A stretch of 21,606 bases of DNA from Thermoplasmatota archaeon (lineage in GTDB: Archaea; Thermoplasmatota; Thermoplasmata; UBA10834), in contig JAJISI010000004.1 in the NCBI GenBank assembly GCA_022848805.1, forward strand, positions 1 to 21,606, given 5' to 3'. Shown here piece after piece: positions 13,112-20,677 of this stretch. The notes under the pieces were generated by a model. That model saw nothing but the letters and a program-made list of their open reading frames with translations. It made no database searches and was not told the origin of the DNA. Numbering within the stretch: the first letter of the stretch is position 1; every line of letters begins with the position of its first letter. Position numbers and translations under genes: made by a program.

Positions 13112-16100
13112 ATGAGTACATTGAGAAGAGCAGGGCTGAGCTTCGCCGTCGTGGCTGTGATGGTGATCGCTTCGCTGACGGTCCTAGGTGCCGCACCAGC
13201 TATGGGTGTGACGAAGGATGGGTCGGCGACGATGGCTGCGTGGGAGAAGATCGACCCTGAATTGGTGAGGGCAATGGCCGAGAGCGACGGTCCGTTCGAG
13301 GTCTATGTCCTGGTGAACGATAAGGACTCAGCGAACGAGCATCTTGCGTCCAGCGACCTGCCTGAGATAAGGGGAAAGGTCATCGACGGAGTTCCGACCG
13401 TCGGATGGATGCAGCTCTCGGCTGATGAGATAATGAAAGCTGCTGACGGAGACGGCGTTCTGAAGATTGTGAAGTATGTCGCTCCGCAGCTCGAGGTCAT
13501 GGACGAGCGCCTGATAGGCGACGAGGTGGTCACGGATTCACTTCCTCTCGTCGAAGACTACGATGTCAATGTAGTCCAGGGAGCTGTCGACGCGTGGAAC
13601 CTCGGCTTCACCGGAGAGGGAGTGAAGATAGCCGTGATCGACACTGGTTTCGACATGGCGCATCCAGACCTGCAGGGGCAGCAGGCGAGGTACGAAGATT
13701 CGGACTCGCCGTACTATGGATGGCCGATCGCATACGACGACTTCACCGCCATGATGCTGGCTGATGGCAAGACCAAGGGATGGGTTGCCGACACATCCAA
13801 CGAGGCCGTGGCGAGAGGGCAATCGCTGTTGTTCGACGGTGGCAAGTACCGCATCAAGGGACTTGTGGATGTGGACGGCGACGCGGTCAAGAGCCTCAGC
13901 GGGGCATACCGCATGGGATACCATCCGGACCCCACCTTGGCGGCGCTGATGGGAGGCCCGATAGCCGTGCTCGTCGTTGACGCCAACGTGGCAGGGGTGT
14001 ACGACACGGTCTATGTCGATGTCATGAGAGACTTCACCTTCGCAAACGACAAGGCGTGTGTGAAGGGAGACGAGATCTCCTTCTTCGACTGCTACGACTC
14101 CACCAGGGGCGTAACCGTCACCTCCAGTTGGAACGCCGGGGACGGCTTCGCTGACTACTCTGGAGGCATGGTATACTGGATCGCGGACGGCGAGAACGTC
14201 TATCCTGGTTCTGATTGGCTGTGGGACGCGACCGACCCACCAGAGATGGGTAGCGTGGTCGCATTCATGGGAGAGTACCTAGGAGAAAGCCACGGCACGA
14301 TGACATCCTCGGCAGCGTTGGCAGTCGGACGCACCATGGGTGGCCAGCTCGGAGGCATGGCACCTGGAGCGAAGCTGATGTGCATACCGTTCACCGGGAG
14401 CGTGGTAAACGCGTGGAAGTTCGCCGCTTTCGGAGCGGATGGAGTGATTGGATCCGAGGACGAAGGAAACCTCATATCCAACAGCTACGGCTACTCGGCC
14501 GAATGCATAGACGGCGGCTACAACTTCATCGATATGGTCGCCACGAGCATATCGAGCGTCTCGCCCGGCCTCTGGTGCTGGTCGACCGGCAATGGAGGAC
14601 CTGGCTACGGTACGACACCTCCGATAGTCGATTCGAACTCCATCGGCGTCGGCGCTGGCACTACGATGCAGTACAGATATCTGCTCGGCTACGAGATGAT
14701 ACCTGGCTATCAGAAGTGGGGCGACCTCGCGCCGTTCTCCAACTCCGGACCGACTAGGACCGGGAAGCTGATGGCAGAGATAGTAGCGTCAGGGATGTAC
14801 TCCCTTGAACCGATGCCGCTTAATCTGCCGGACGACAACGGCCGAGTCGGAGACGGGTCGGTGCACTACCAATTCGGAAGCGGGACCAGCCATGCATGTC
14901 CGACCGTCGCAGGCGGCGCTGCGCTCGGCTACCAGGCGTTCTGGACGGCAAGCTGCGGAAGCTGGCCTGCGAGCGACTACGCGAAGAGTGCGCTCATGGC
15001 AGCGGCGGATGACATGCATTACGACCCGTTCAAGCAGGGAGCAGGATGGCTCAACGCCGGCACGTTCGCCGAGCTGATGGCGGGCGCGGGCGGGACGATG
15101 TCCATCCTCGAGGACGATGTGGGTTACAAGGCGACCCTGTATCCGGGTGACTACGACGGACAAACTTTCGAGGCGTTCCCGAACTTCATGCTGCCAGGCG
15201 ACGAGCAGGTCATGACGGTCACGACGTACAACAGAGATTCAGAGGACGCTGTTGCTGATGTGGCGGTCGAGGCGAAGCTGCTCCTCAGGACCGAGAGCGA
15301 AACACTGAGTGTGGTCACGAAGAACGCCAAGGACGTCTACTTCGACATCACCGACTGCGTGCCAGAGACCACGGATCTGGTCAAGGTCACGATGTATTAT
15401 CCGTTCGAGGAGTTCGACCCGACAATGTCGTACTCAGTGCCGTCGACGACCGAGTACTGGCTCGAGCTGCACGACTGGGTCGATATCGATGGCAACGGTG
15501 TGATCGGGAAATCCCCTGGCAAGTGGGAGCTGTGCAGATACTCCGTTGATGGCTCGGACTGCAACGCGAACCAGATAATGTTGAAGGATCCGATCGAAAG
15601 AAGCACGGACGGCCTCATCGTGAGAGTGAGAGCCATTTCGCCGCTACAGGGAGCGCACATATCGCTCCAGGTCGACTCCTACGAACTCGCCAACTTCGAC
15701 TGGGTCGAGCTCCGCGAGAGCGGGACCGAGGAGTGGGGATCGCAGCTCAGCCTGAGCATGGATCCTGCCAGCTCCAAGGCATGGGAGGCGAAGGTGACCG
15801 TCCCGGGTGACGCTTTCATCGGGACCTACGGAGCCGCGATATACATCGAGGACGGTTCCAGGGTGCAGTGCATGCCGATCGTGATCACCGTCCCGTCGAC
15901 GGACTACGAGTTCGAGTTCGGAGGAGAGTCGTACTTCGACACGACTTACAACAACGAACTAACTGGAGTCTCGGATCGCTTCTGGAGGTTCGAGGTGGGC
16001 GACTGGAGGATGTTCTGGTGCGTGCCAGACGAAATGCTCTCGGAGGATGCACACCTGGTGACGACCGTCGCCTGGGACGAGGTGCCGACCGACATCAACG

Positions 16101-17086
16101 TGCACATACTGGCGCCGTTCGCCACAGATCCGGAGCACAGCCCTGAGCAGGCAGTGTTCGACCCACCGATGGGCCCGGGATTCTACGAGGACGTCATCGC
16201 GTCGAGCGACGAGATGTACATGGGTGCGGGTGTGTTCGGCTTCAAGACTAGCACCGGAGGACCGAAAGAGGTCGTCGCAGCTCCGCTGGGCGAGTGCATG
16301 AACGACCTAGGCGTGCCGGCTCCGTTCGCTGTCGTAACCAGGTGCCCGTTCATGTCCGGAGACGCCGCCTCGGAGACGTTCCAGGGATCCACTACGATCC
16401 TCGTGGTCAACGATTATCAGCCGAGGAACCTCGAGCTGACCGTATGCCTGGATGATGCGGTGGACGGCCTGGTGACCGGAACCGAGGACGCCATGTTCGA
16501 CATAAGCGTGAGTGGCCCGGTGGAGGTAGCAGGCGGCGGAGAGGACCCGGTCGTAACCGAGTCCTGGCCCGCGGAGGAGGTCTACCAGGACCTGCTCGCT
16601 GGATCGTTCGAGGAGGCGCTGGCCAACGCCGCGTACACCAAGGTCCTTGAGGTCGTAGGCGCGAGCAGCCTCACGGTAGCGATAAGCGAGGTGAGCGGGT
16701 GCTCGGACCTCGATCTAGCGCTTTGGTACGATGCCAACCTCAACGGGATAGCCGATGACAGCACGTTCTGGTACGTCGGTGCGGGAGGCTCCGATGAGAG
16801 CCTGACCATCGCCAACCCTGCAGACGGCCAATACCTGGTCAAGGTGTTGGGCTACACAGTCGAGGGAGATCCAGGCATATTCTCCCTCACGGCTCTGAGG
16901 GGAGTAGTGGGAGCCTCAGTCACCGCCACAGGGCTGCCGGACTACGCTGACGACGGAGTGACTGAGTTCCAGATAGCGTACAGCGTCCCAGCGGTCGTCG
17001 GCACATACACGGGAGCGGCCACATTCGGCTTCATGGGCGCGAACGACATGTTCGGCATCGAGGTCATCGTCCACGTAGTGGAGTGA
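13112..17086 (+). CDS. Very large secreted subtilisin-like (S8) serine protease
   Basis: This protein of about 1324 residues has a signal peptide (about 1-32; AVVAVMVIASLTVLG), an inhibitor-I9-like propeptide region, then an S8 peptidase domain. Catalytic residues are D177 in VIDTGFD, H394 in SHGTMTSS, oxyanion N494 in STGNGG and S593 in GTSHACPTVAG. The Asp-His spacing is 217 residues, far longer than in simple subtilisins, so a domain of about 170 residues is inserted. The C-terminal half is beta-rich, with a PPC-like domain near 1174-1262 (DLDLALWYDANLNGIADD). No membrane anchor is seen at the end. I prefer ATG 13112 for spacing to GGAGG (13100-13104); ATG 13109 is equally in frame. Likely degrades external protein. 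Confidence 0.9.
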   Translation: MSTLRRAGLSFAVVAVMVIASLTVLGAAPAMGVTKDGSATMAAWEKIDPELVRAMAESDGPFEVYVLVNDKDSANEHLASSDLPEIRGKVIDGVPTVGWMQLSADEIMKAADGDGVLKIVKYVAPQLEVMDERLIGDEVVTDSLPLVEDYDVNVVQGAVDAWNLGFTGEGVKIAVIDTGFDMAHPDLQGQQARYEDSDSPYYGWPIAYDDFTAMMLADGKTKGWVADTSNEAVARGQSLLFDGGKYRIKGLVDVDGDAVKSLSGAYRMGYHPDPTLAALMGGPIAVLVVDANVAGVYDTVYVDVMRDFTFANDKACVKGDEISFFDCYDSTRGVTVTSSWNAGDGFADYSGGMVYWIADGENVYPGSDWLWDATDPPEMGSVVAFMGEYLGESHGTMTSSAALAVGRTMGGQLGGMAPGAKLMCIPFTGSVVNAWKFAAFGADGVIGSEDEGNLISNSYGYSAECIDGGYNFIDMVATSISSVSPGLWCWSTGNGGPGYGTTPPIVDSNSIGVGAGTTMQYRYLLGYEMIPGYQKWGDLAPFSNSGPTRTGKLMAEIVASGMYSLEPMPLNLPDDNGRVGDGSVHYQFGSGTSHACPTVAGGAALGYQAFWTASCGSWPASDYAKSALMAAADDMHYDPFKQGAGWLNAGTFAELMAGAGGTMSILEDDVGYKATLYPGDYDGQTFEAFPNFMLPGDEQVMTVTTYNRDSEDAVADVAVEAKLLLRTESETLSVVTKNAKDVYFDITDCVPETTDLVKVTMYYPFEEFDPTMSYSVPSTTEYWLELHDWVDIDGNGVIGKSPGKWELCRYSVDGSDCNANQIMLKDPIERSTDGLIVRVRAISPLQGAHISLQVDSYELANFDWVELRESGTEEWGSQLSLSMDPASSKAWEAKVTVPGDAFIGTYGAAIYIEDGSRVQCMPIVITVPSTDYEFEFGGESYFDTTYNNELTGVSDRFWRFEVGDWRMFWCVPDEMLSEDAHLVTTVAWDEVPTDINVHILAPFATDPEHSPEQAVFDPPMGPGFYEDVIASSDEMYMGAGVFGFKTSTGGPKEVVAAPLGECMNDLGVPAPFAVVTRCPFMSGDAASETFQGSTTILVVNDYQPRNLELTVCLDDAVDGLVTGTEDAMFDISVSGPVEVAGGGEDPVVTESWPAEEVYQDLLAGSFEEALANAAYTKVLEVVGASSLTVAISEVSGCSDLDLALWYDANLNGIADDSTFWYVGAGGSDESLTIANPADGQYLVKVLGYTVEGDPGIFSLTALRGVVGASVTATGLPDYADDGVTEFQIAYSVPAVVGTYTGAATFGFMGANDMFGIEVIVHVVE

Positions 17087-17117
17087 GCGCCTTAGACGAC
17101 AAACCCTTTCCACCAAA

Positions 17118-17140
17118 TCTTTTCTTATTTTCTGTTTTCT
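17118..17140 (+). terminator. Poly-T terminator after the protease gene
   Basis: Starting 32 nt after the protease stop is a run of T tracts (TCTTTTCTTATTTTC, then TGTTTTCT) without a needed hairpin. Such T-rich tracts are the usual archaeal intrinsic terminators. Confidence 0.7.
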
Positions 17141-17183
17141 CACAAACCGATGCCGTTGGATTGGTGTTGGTTGGGGAAAAGAG

Positions 17184-17255
17184 AGCCACTGGAGGGATTC
17201 GGACCCTCGACCTACGCCTTACCAAGGCGTCGCTATACCTCTAAGCCACAGTGGC
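17184..17255 (-). tRNA. tRNA-Thr (anticodon GGU)
   Basis: On the minus strand a 72-nt cloverleaf is complete. The acceptor stem is GCCACTG with CAGTGGC, and the D arm is GCTTAGAGGTATAGC. The anticodon arm ACGCC-TTGGTAA-GGCGT has the anticodon GGT. There is a five-base variable loop, and the T arm is GAGGG-TCCGAAT-CCCTC. The discriminator is U, as expected for archaeal threonine tRNA, and CCA is not encoded. No intron is seen. The T loop reads TCCGAAT, with C where U55 (pseudouridine) is almost universal. A TTATTAAT-like TATA box lies near plus 17291-17299 and TTTT follows the 3' end. Confidence 0.95.
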
Positions 17256-17331
17256 ATTTGGGTGACGACCGGAGAGCATCTTGCCTTCCGTATTAATAAC
17301 TTGTTGGCATTCGCCATCGCCATGCGCATCA

Positions 17332-17340
17332 TTTATCTAA
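17332..17340 (+). promoter_or_regulatory. TATA box of the NFACT gene (leaderless)
   Basis: TTTATCTAA starts 31 nt before the ATG at 17363, the same spacing as at the DUF134, DtxR and endonuclease IV genes, so transcription should begin at the start codon. No Shine-Dalgarno sequence precedes this ATG. Confidence 0.65.
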
Positions 17341-17362
17341 CCCCCAGGGGATTTGCACGCGC

Positions 17363-19291
17363 ATGAAGAACTCCCTGAGCAGCTTCGATGTCACTGCCAT
17401 CGTGGCGGACCTGCAGGTGGTCGTCGGCGGGTTCCTGGACAAGGTATACCAACCCGAGTATGGACACCTCGTGTTCAGCGTGAGGACTCCAGGCGAAGGC
17501 AGGACCTTCATCCATTTCGTCGCCGGGAAATGGCTCTACACATCCAAGGAAGCGGGTGACATGCCCCGGGATCCACCGTCATTCGCCAGGTTGCTCAGGA
17601 AGCGCATTTCCAACTCACGGATTGTCGGTGTATCGCAGCAGGGGTTCGACAGGATCGTGGTACTCAGCTTCGAGAAGGGAGATAAGCACGACCTCGTTCT
17701 CGAGATATTCGGGAAGGGAAACGCGATCCTGGTCAAGGAAGGCGTCATCGTACAGCCGCTCACCACGCGAACCTGGAAACACCGGGATGTGCGCGCGCGA
17801 AAGCCGTTCTCATTCCCGCCACCGATCCCGGACCCTCTGACACTGTCGTCGGAGGATTTTGGGGCGGTCTTCGGAGACTCCGAGTCGGACGTCGTCAGAA
17901 CGATCGCGACAAAACTGAACCTCGGCGGGAAGTACAGCGAGGAGATGTGCGTGCGCTCCGGTCTGGATAAGAACAGGCAATCCAAGGAAGCCACCCCTGA
18001 GGAGCTCACTACACTGGTCGGTGTGATCCGCGATTTCGCAGGAGAGATTCGGGCCTCGAGGTGCGGGTATGTGGTGTCAGATGCCGGGAACCTGGTCGAT
18101 GTCGTACCCTCGAAGCTCAGCATATACGAGGACCTCGCATTCGAAGAGCTGCCGTCATTCTCTGAGGCTGTCGAGAGTTACATGATGCGGATTCCTGCGC
18201 CCTCGAAAAGCGCCGTCGAGCAATCCAGCGATGACGAGCTCGGTAGGCTGCAGCGGAAGCTTGTCCAGCAGGAGCAGGCGGCTCTCAGCCTTCAGCGAGA
18301 GAGTCTGGAAGCCAAGAAGATCGGAGATTCGCTCTTCGCCAACTACGCGGACATCGCCCATGTGCTCCTGACCGCGAAGGACATGCTATCGCAATCGAAC
18401 AGCCTCACGGATATTCCGGGTTTCGTCTCATTCGATAAGAGGAGGTCGCTGCTGGCCGTGGCCATGCCTTCAGGAACCCGTGAGCTCGACATAAACGGCA
18501 CGGTGGATTCCAACGCTCAGCGGTATTACGAAAGCGGGAAGAAGATGAGGGCGAAGCTGGAGGGTGTCCTCCCGGCACTCGAGGAGACCAAAGCGGCCAT
18601 CGCAAGTTGGAAGAAGGGGATTGCATCCAAGGAGGCCGAGAAGACCGCGAGAAAGAAGCCTACGAAACGTTTCTGGTTCGAACGCTACAGGTGGTTCATA
18701 TCGAGCGAGGGAGCTGTGGTACTTGGCGGAAAGGATGCGAGAACGAACGACATGCTCGTAAAGAAGCATCTAGAGGCGGGCGACAGATACGCCCATGCGG
18801 ACATCCACGGCGCTCCTAGCGTTGTCGTCAAGATGAAGGAGGGGGTTGGGGAACCGACCCTCAGCGAAGCGCGTGAGTTCGCGGCCGCGACGTCCAAGGC
18901 CTGGAACGCCAAGGTAGGTTCAGCGGTTGGCTACTGGGTCCTCCCCGAGCAGGTCAGCAAGACCCCTCAGAGCGGCGAGTATCTCGCTAGAGGGGCGTTC
19001 GTCATCAGGGGAAAGCGCAACTACTCCGAGAAGATGGAGATCAGGCTCGGCATCGGAGAGATCGAATTCGAGGGCGAACGAAAGGTGATGTGCGGACCGG
19101 AGAGCGCTGTGAAGACGAGGAGTACGAGATACGTCATCATCAAACCGGGGCGTGTCGAAAAGAACCTCGCTGCGAAGAAACTCGCAGAGGAGTTCGATGT
19201 TCCGATCGAGGAGATACAGAGCATTCTCCCGCCAGGCGATATCGACATCGTCGAGCAGGTAGATATCGAAGTTCGCCTCAGCTCCTCCTGA
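17363..19291 (+). CDS. rqcH: NFACT-family ribosome quality-control protein (RqcH/Rqc2/Tae2 homologue)
   Basis: This 642-residue protein binds obstructed large ribosomal subunits carrying peptidyl-tRNA and, in relatives, directs C-terminal alanine tailing of the stalled chain. The NFACT-N region comes first (FDVTAIVADLQVVVGGFLDKVYQ). The tRNA-contacting Asp-Arg pair is at 96-97 in GFDRIVV, matching the essential DR pair of RqcH. A helical coiled-coil middle (about 280-430) follows, then the NFACT-R (DUF814) domain from about 437 (FWFERYRWFISSEGAVVLGG, DARTNDMLVKKHL, YAHADIHGAPS). The length is typical for archaeal members. The 3' end overlaps endonuclease IV by 14 bp, tail to tail. Confidence 0.93.
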   Translation: MKNSLSSFDVTAIVADLQVVVGGFLDKVYQPEYGHLVFSVRTPGEGRTFIHFVAGKWLYTSKEAGDMPRDPPSFARLLRKRISNSRIVGVSQQGFDRIVVLSFEKGDKHDLVLEIFGKGNAILVKEGVIVQPLTTRTWKHRDVRARKPFSFPPPIPDPLTLSSEDFGAVFGDSESDVVRTIATKLNLGGKYSEEMCVRSGLDKNRQSKEATPEELTTLVGVIRDFAGEIRASRCGYVVSDAGNLVDVVPSKLSIYEDLAFEELPSFSEAVESYMMRIPAPSKSAVEQSSDDELGRLQRKLVQQEQAALSLQRESLEAKKIGDSLFANYADIAHVLLTAKDMLSQSNSLTDIPGFVSFDKRRSLLAVAMPSGTRELDINGTVDSNAQRYYESGKKMRAKLEGVLPALEETKAAIASWKKGIASKEAEKTARKKPTKRFWFERYRWFISSEGAVVLGGKDARTNDMLVKKHLEAGDRYAHADIHGAPSVVVKMKEGVGEPTLSEAREFAAATSKAWNAKVGSAVGYWVLPEQVSKTPQSGEYLARGAFVIRGKRNYSEKMEIRLGIGEIEFEGERKVMCGPESAVKTRSTRYVIIKPGRVEKNLAAKKLAEEFDVPIEEIQSILPPGDIDIVEQVDIEVRLSSS

Positions 19292-20132
19292 CAAGAGAGC
19301 GCAGCAGCTTGAGATTGCTAGCGTACTCCTTCTCGCCCCCGGGCGTCTCCAGAACCATCGGTATATCCCGAAACCTTTCGTCGTTCATCAGGTTTCCAAA
19401 ACCTTCCGTTCCTATGTGCCCTCTACCTATCTGCTCGTGCCTGTCCAATCTGGAACCAAGCTTGCCTTTGGAGTCGTTGAGGTGCATCGCCTTGAGACGG
19501 TCCAGACCGATGACGTCGTCGAACACATCGAAGGTCCTCTCGTATCCCTTCGGAGCTCTCACGTCGTATCCTGCGGCATATGCGTGGCACGTGTCGAAAC
19601 AGACTCCCACCCCTTTCTGGTCCTCGAGCGAGTCCATTATCTTCGCCAGTTGCTCGAACGAATGGCCAAGCACGCTTCCCTGCCCAGCCGTGTTCTCGAG
19701 TAGGAGTATGACCCCAGATGAGCCGGATTCCCTTCTAGCACAATCCATAGACTCGGCAATCACCCTAAGACCGGCCTGCTCCCCGGACCCGACGTGAGCC
19801 CCAGGGTGGAATACGAGATATCTTACGCCTAGGAGCTCCGCACGGCGCATCTCGTCCACGAAAGCCCCCCGGGACTTCGTGAGCAGAGCGTCGTCTGGAC
19901 TCGCCAAGTTGATCAGGTAGGAATCGTGGATCATCGTCTCGGCTATGCCGTGCTTCTTGGACTCCTCCCTGAATCTCGCGGCATCGGCATCCGCTAAGGG
20001 CTTCGTCTTCCACTGCATCTGATTCTTCGAGAATATCTGTATGCAGTCGCACGTGAGCTTACGACCTCTCTCCGGTGCCTTGTACACTCCACCTGTGATC
20101 GAAACATGTGCACCTAGAAGCAGTGTGACCAC
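19278..20132 (-). CDS. nfo: Endonuclease IV (AP endonuclease)
   Basis: This 284-residue TIM-barrel enzyme cuts DNA 5' to abasic sites in base excision repair and uses three zinc ions. Ligand motifs are visible: FHPGAHVG, LLENTAGQG, CFDTCHAYAAGYD, MHLNDSKGKLGSRLDRHEQIG (split here as MHLNDSK and DRHEQIG) and VLETPGG. The start is GTG 20132, giving MVTLLLGAHVSITGG; no upstream ATG fits. A TATA-like TTATCTAT on the minus strand (plus 20156-20163) starts 31 nt before it, so the message is probably leaderless. The length matches the family. Confidence 0.95.
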   Translation of the reverse strand: MVTLLLGAHVSITGGVYKAPERGRKLTCDCIQIFSKNQMQWKTKPLADADAARFREESKKHGIAETMIHDSYLINLASPDDALLTKSRGAFVDEMRRAELLGVRYLVFHPGAHVGSGEQAGLRVIAESMDCARRESGSSGVILLLENTAGQGSVLGHSFEQLAKIMDSLEDQKGVGVCFDTCHAYAAGYDVRAPKGYERTFDVFDDVIGLDRLKAMHLNDSKGKLGSRLDRHEQIGRGHIGTEGFGNLMNDERFRDIPMVLETPGGEKEYASNLKLLRSLVRRS

Positions 20133-20155
20133 CTTGCCGCGGTATGTGCAGGACC

Positions 20156-20163
20156 ATAGATAA
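20156..20163 (-). promoter_or_regulatory. TATA box of endonuclease IV gene (leaderless)
   Basis: On the minus strand ACTTATCTAT precedes the GTG start by 31 nt, the spacing seen at the other leaderless genes in this window. Confidence 0.55.
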
Positions 20164-20251
20164 GTCTCTGGCTCGAAGACTCACCCTGTAGAGACATCAG
20201 GAGCGGATAGTTGAACCGGGTAGTTCCGACGGACCTTCCGGTCGAGTGGCA

Positions 20252-20602
20252 TCACAGAGTGGATATGAACGCTTTGAGCGACTCCAACTCCTGTCCGACG
20301 CGTACGACGGCCTTCTGCTTATCTGGAAAGATGAGCTCTGGATGCTCCGCCTCGAGGCCGTCGAATATCTCGGCTGGTGATATCTGGTGCATCTCGGCCA
20401 GTATTATGTTCCTGTGCTCGTGCAGCGCCCTCAGAGGGGGCTCCAGCAGAGGAGCAAGGTCGAGGTCGCCAGTCAACCATGATTCGAGGTCCTCCTGCTC
20501 CATCTGGCCAAGGTTGTTGAGGAGAAATCGCCTGATCGCCTTCTTCCATTCAGCTTCCATTCTATCGACTCCGTTCGGCACCGGGAATGCCTGAACATGC
20601 AT
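20252..20602 (-). CDS. Unrecognised small protein
   Basis: This 116-residue protein is not recognised. It is helix-rich and acidic, without Cys or membrane segments. A stretch LRALHEHRNIILAEMHQ followed by SPAEIFDGLEAEHPELIFPDK looks conserved in character. The longest form starts at ATG 20602 (GGGGGAAG upstream). A second ATG at 20560 (MEAEWKKAIRR) has GGAG 8 nt upstream and is just as plausible, since the first 14 residues look unstructured. It is separate from endonuclease IV by about 120 nt and divergent from the MttB-family gene. Confidence 0.6.
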   Translation of the reverse strand: MHVQAFPVPNGVDRMEAEWKKAIRRFLLNNLGQMEQEDLESWLTGDLDLAPLLEPPLRALHEHRNIILAEMHQISPAEIFDGLEAEHPELIFPDKQKAVVRVGQELESLKAFISTL

Positions 20603-20677
20603 TAATCTTCCCCCTCTCAGCCAAAAGGTTCTTGATAGCCGAGCGCTTCATCCGGTCTGCTTAGGAGATATGGAATC

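Noticed and set aside
19278..19291. The 14-bp tail-to-tail overlap of rqcH and nfo as a regulatory antisense
   Set aside because: Short convergent overlaps are common in compact genomes and nothing further supports regulation.
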